Shown: positions 62,166 through 64,000 of the stretch, one piece after another | Numbering within the stretch: position 1 is the stretch's first letter | How the letters are laid out: the number at the start of each line of letters is the position of its first letter | Source of the DNA: Cylindrobasidium torrendii FP15055 ss-10 | Lineage: Eukaryota; Basidiomycota; Agaricomycetes; Agaricales; Physalacriaceae | Assembly: GCA_000934385.1 (NCBI GenBank) | Contig: KN880487.1 | Span: forward strand, 1 to 64,000 | DNA length: 64,000 bases | Reading direction: 5' to 3' | The notes under the pieces: generated by a model | Seen by the model: only the letters and a program-made list of their open reading frames with translations | The model's database searches: none | Told to the model about the DNA's origin: nothing | Position numbers and translations under genes: made by a program

Positions 62166-62809
62166 GGTTTTAAATGGTTATAAAGTCGTTCGGATGGGGA
62201 CAAGGTGGTCGTTGGAAGTTGTTGACTCGAAATGGACGATCGAGCTCCATCACAATATTTTGCACAGCCATGCATCACGATGAACCAACGTTCGTACCTC
62301 GCCAGTACTAGTCGACCAGGTTGCCGGTCTGTCTAGGCTCAAGTACTGCATTCTAAAAATCATGGTACGACCTCAATTAAAGTTTGCATTTCATGATAGG
62401 CCTAGCACAAGTCAGCCAGCACAAAATTACAGTCATTTTACCGTGTTGCACGGCTACTTTCCAGCTGGAGCATCCGAGGAGCATCTGTTAGTAGGCATGC
62501 TAGCGTTCATTCCAGGTGCACCATGCTGCTCCTTAGCTTATTTAACACTACTGTAATGTAAGGGTTGTAGCCTAATGCTTAGGCGCGGCCGAGTATGCGC
62601 ACTGGTGACTGCACTGAGGTAGCGTTGTCACCGCTGTACAAGCAGCTCACTTTTTGTGGGGTTGCGATGAAGTACTCGACAGTGTCTGTACTATCGTCTG
62701 CAGTGTGGCAGATACGCGAAGAATGCAGAAGTATCCAGCCCCGAGAATTCAAAGCCATCACAATGGAGGCGTTCAACATGAGCTAGTACGTTCCCACATA
62801 AAAATACAA
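62166..62809. other. Intergenic stretch between DAHP synthase and the PIH1 gene
   Basis: Promoter of the DAHP synthase gene and 3' flank of the PIH1 gene, both on the minus strand. No gene recognised. Confidence 0.5.
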
Positions 62810-63711
62810 TTAAGCAGTTATCACAAGCACCTTCTCCTTCGCGTTCCATTCAGACTCTGCAGTGTCGACCTCAAATGGACGCTGCCGCTTGAGTGAGGCG
62901 ACATCAGTTTGAGGATGAGCCTCAATCAGCTCTGCCTCCGGTCGAGAAAGGTCGATATCCAGGTTGGGTAGGCCCTCTACAGCAAGGATGATACGTCTGG
63001 CCTCGATGTCCAGCTCGGCCTTCTGTATCTGCGCCTTGGTCAAATGCGGCGTCTCGATGCGCACTTTGAGCTGAGCGCCAGCTTTGGACCACGTCCAAGA
63101 CCATGGCGAACCCGCAGGAGGAAGGGATACTTCTTCAATGAGTGATTTTGCAGGGACCTTGTCTGCTGGCTTTGGGGCCTTGGACGGTATAGTGACCGTG
63201 CGCGGCTCGAGTGCTCCTTTGGACACGATATTCGGTGTCGCAATCGTTCTCGAGAGTAGAACACCGTTCTTTGCCTCGAGTTGCTGGAGTCCGAGTTCGA
63301 TTAGAAATAACTTGAAGTCTGGATCTTTGAGCGCACGAAGTTTGAGTGATTTGTTGTAGATGCAGTCGAAGACAAGGCTCGAGTTGCCCTCTGGGAATTC
63401 AAAACACGGTCAGCACTCAGCTTGGGTATGGGTGGGGGTGTCGAATTACTTTTGTCCAAGTCTGAGCGCGCTTCAGATACTACGACTGGCACATAGTATC
63501 CTCCCTCGGACATCTTCTCGTCGTCTTGGCCAGCCATAGCGCGTTGAATCACTTCATCGCTAGCGTCTGGTGGTGCAGGAACTTGGCTTTCCCATGCGAT
63601 ATTTACAAAGACTTTTATGCCTTTTGGCGTATTTTTACCATCTTGAAGAGTGGATGTCTTGATGCAAAACCCGGGAATGGGTTTGAGCGTGACTTTGCCT
63701 GTGGCATTCAT
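62810..63711 (-). CDS. PIH1 domain-containing protein (R2TP/HSP90 co-chaperone type)
   Basis: PIH1 proteins link HSP90 and the Rvb1/Rvb2-Tah1 R2TP complex to clients such as snoRNP and PI3K-like kinases. The ATG at 63711 gives MNATGKVTLKPIPGFCIKT, the conserved PIH1 beginning, followed by KGIKVFVNIAWESQVPAPPD, GGYYVPVVVSE, then (after an intron) SSLVFDCIYNKSLKLRALKD and FLIELGLQQLEAK. The C-terminal half is a CS-like beta domain (LKVRIETPHLTKAQIQKAEL, RIILAVEGLPNLDIDLSRP) ending KEKVLVITA. The bases immediately before the ATG look like a 3' splice site (CCCTTTGCAG), so an upstream exon is possible. An adjacent F-box-like frame runs in the opposite direction. Confidence 0.85.
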
Positions 63712-63856
63712 CTGCAAAGGGGATCCACGCGGATGATGCGATCGCTGACATCCTTGCCGAAGTACCGCCGACTACAACTACGGCTCACTGACGGTAGCTT
63801 CAAAAAAGCTGGCAAACTTTCGCCCGACAAAGCATGTATCTTCATTGCCCGGCTCG

Positions 63857-64000
63857 ATGCTATCTTTCCTCCCGGAACTCATTCTGTCCATCATGTTCAA
63901 ATTCTTTCCCACTTGTCCCATCTTTCAGAGCATCTTCGGTGTCGACAGCGCGCTATAGACAAATGTAGTGAGCCCATAAAGGGAACCAGATGCGCTTTGA
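63857..64000 (+). CDS. Possible start of an F-box protein gene, cut by the window edge
   Basis: An ATG at 63857 begins MLSFLPELILSIMFKFFP, resembling the LPxELxxxIF core of an F-box. The frame stops at about 63956, but GTGTCGAC at 63942 could be an intron donor, in which case the gene runs off the window. It is divergent from the PIH1 gene. Only the first about 30 residues are visible, so this is tentative. Confidence 0.25.

Overview
The window is nuclear DNA from a filamentous basidiomycete, most likely a mushroom-forming Agaricomycete. The genes are broken by many 46-59 nt GT-AG introns, sit close together on both strands, and include families typical of that group: a Stealth-type xylosylphosphotransferase, fungal MYND proteins with HEAT-like N-terminal parts, an F-box protein with a leading coiled coil, a SNF1 kinase and a small secreted cysteine-rich protein. 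No CRISPR array, operon, rRNA or complete tRNA was seen. I hand-spliced most gene models, and the exon sums I completed are divisible by three.

Layout. 0-5 kb: LSM7 (-) and importin beta-1 KAP95 (+) share a 125-bp head-to-head promoter. 5-11 kb: two convergent MYND zinc-finger paralogues with the same intron plan; one is flanked by two ~475-bp direct repeats, the left copy lying just behind KAP95. 11-14 kb: SNF1/AMPK kinase (-). 15-22 kb: a small secreted Cys-rich protein (-), two tandem Zn2Cys6 regulator paralogues (-), and a secreted, probably GPI-anchored protein (+) divergent from the second regulator. 23-33 kb: alpha-xylosidase GH31 (-) divergent from a YtcJ-like amidohydrolase (+), then choline-phosphate cytidylyltransferase (+) and an MFS sugar transporter (+). 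33-40 kb: translation genes (eIF2 gamma, eIF5A), an F-box protein and a LIM protein. 41-46 kb: a Kre9/Knh1-like GPI protein, tRNA-splicing endonuclease subunit Sen15 and the Stealth transferase. 47-52 kb: long-form tRNase Z and an extended SDR reductase. 55-64 kb: a RanBP2-type zinc-finger protein, DAHP synthase, a PIH1-domain protein and possibly the start of an F-box gene at the right edge.

Most genes are conserved housekeeping genes: nuclear import, mRNA decay/splicing, translation initiation, tRNA processing, the shikimate pathway and phospholipid synthesis. The least conventional part is 5-22 kb, where duplicated zinc-finger proteins and putative transcription factors lie beside a glucose-signalling kinase and small secreted proteins. 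I did not find a clearly new multi-gene system. The best leads are the repeat-flanked MYND gene, the paired regulators beside secreted proteins, and a few short unassigned reading frames.
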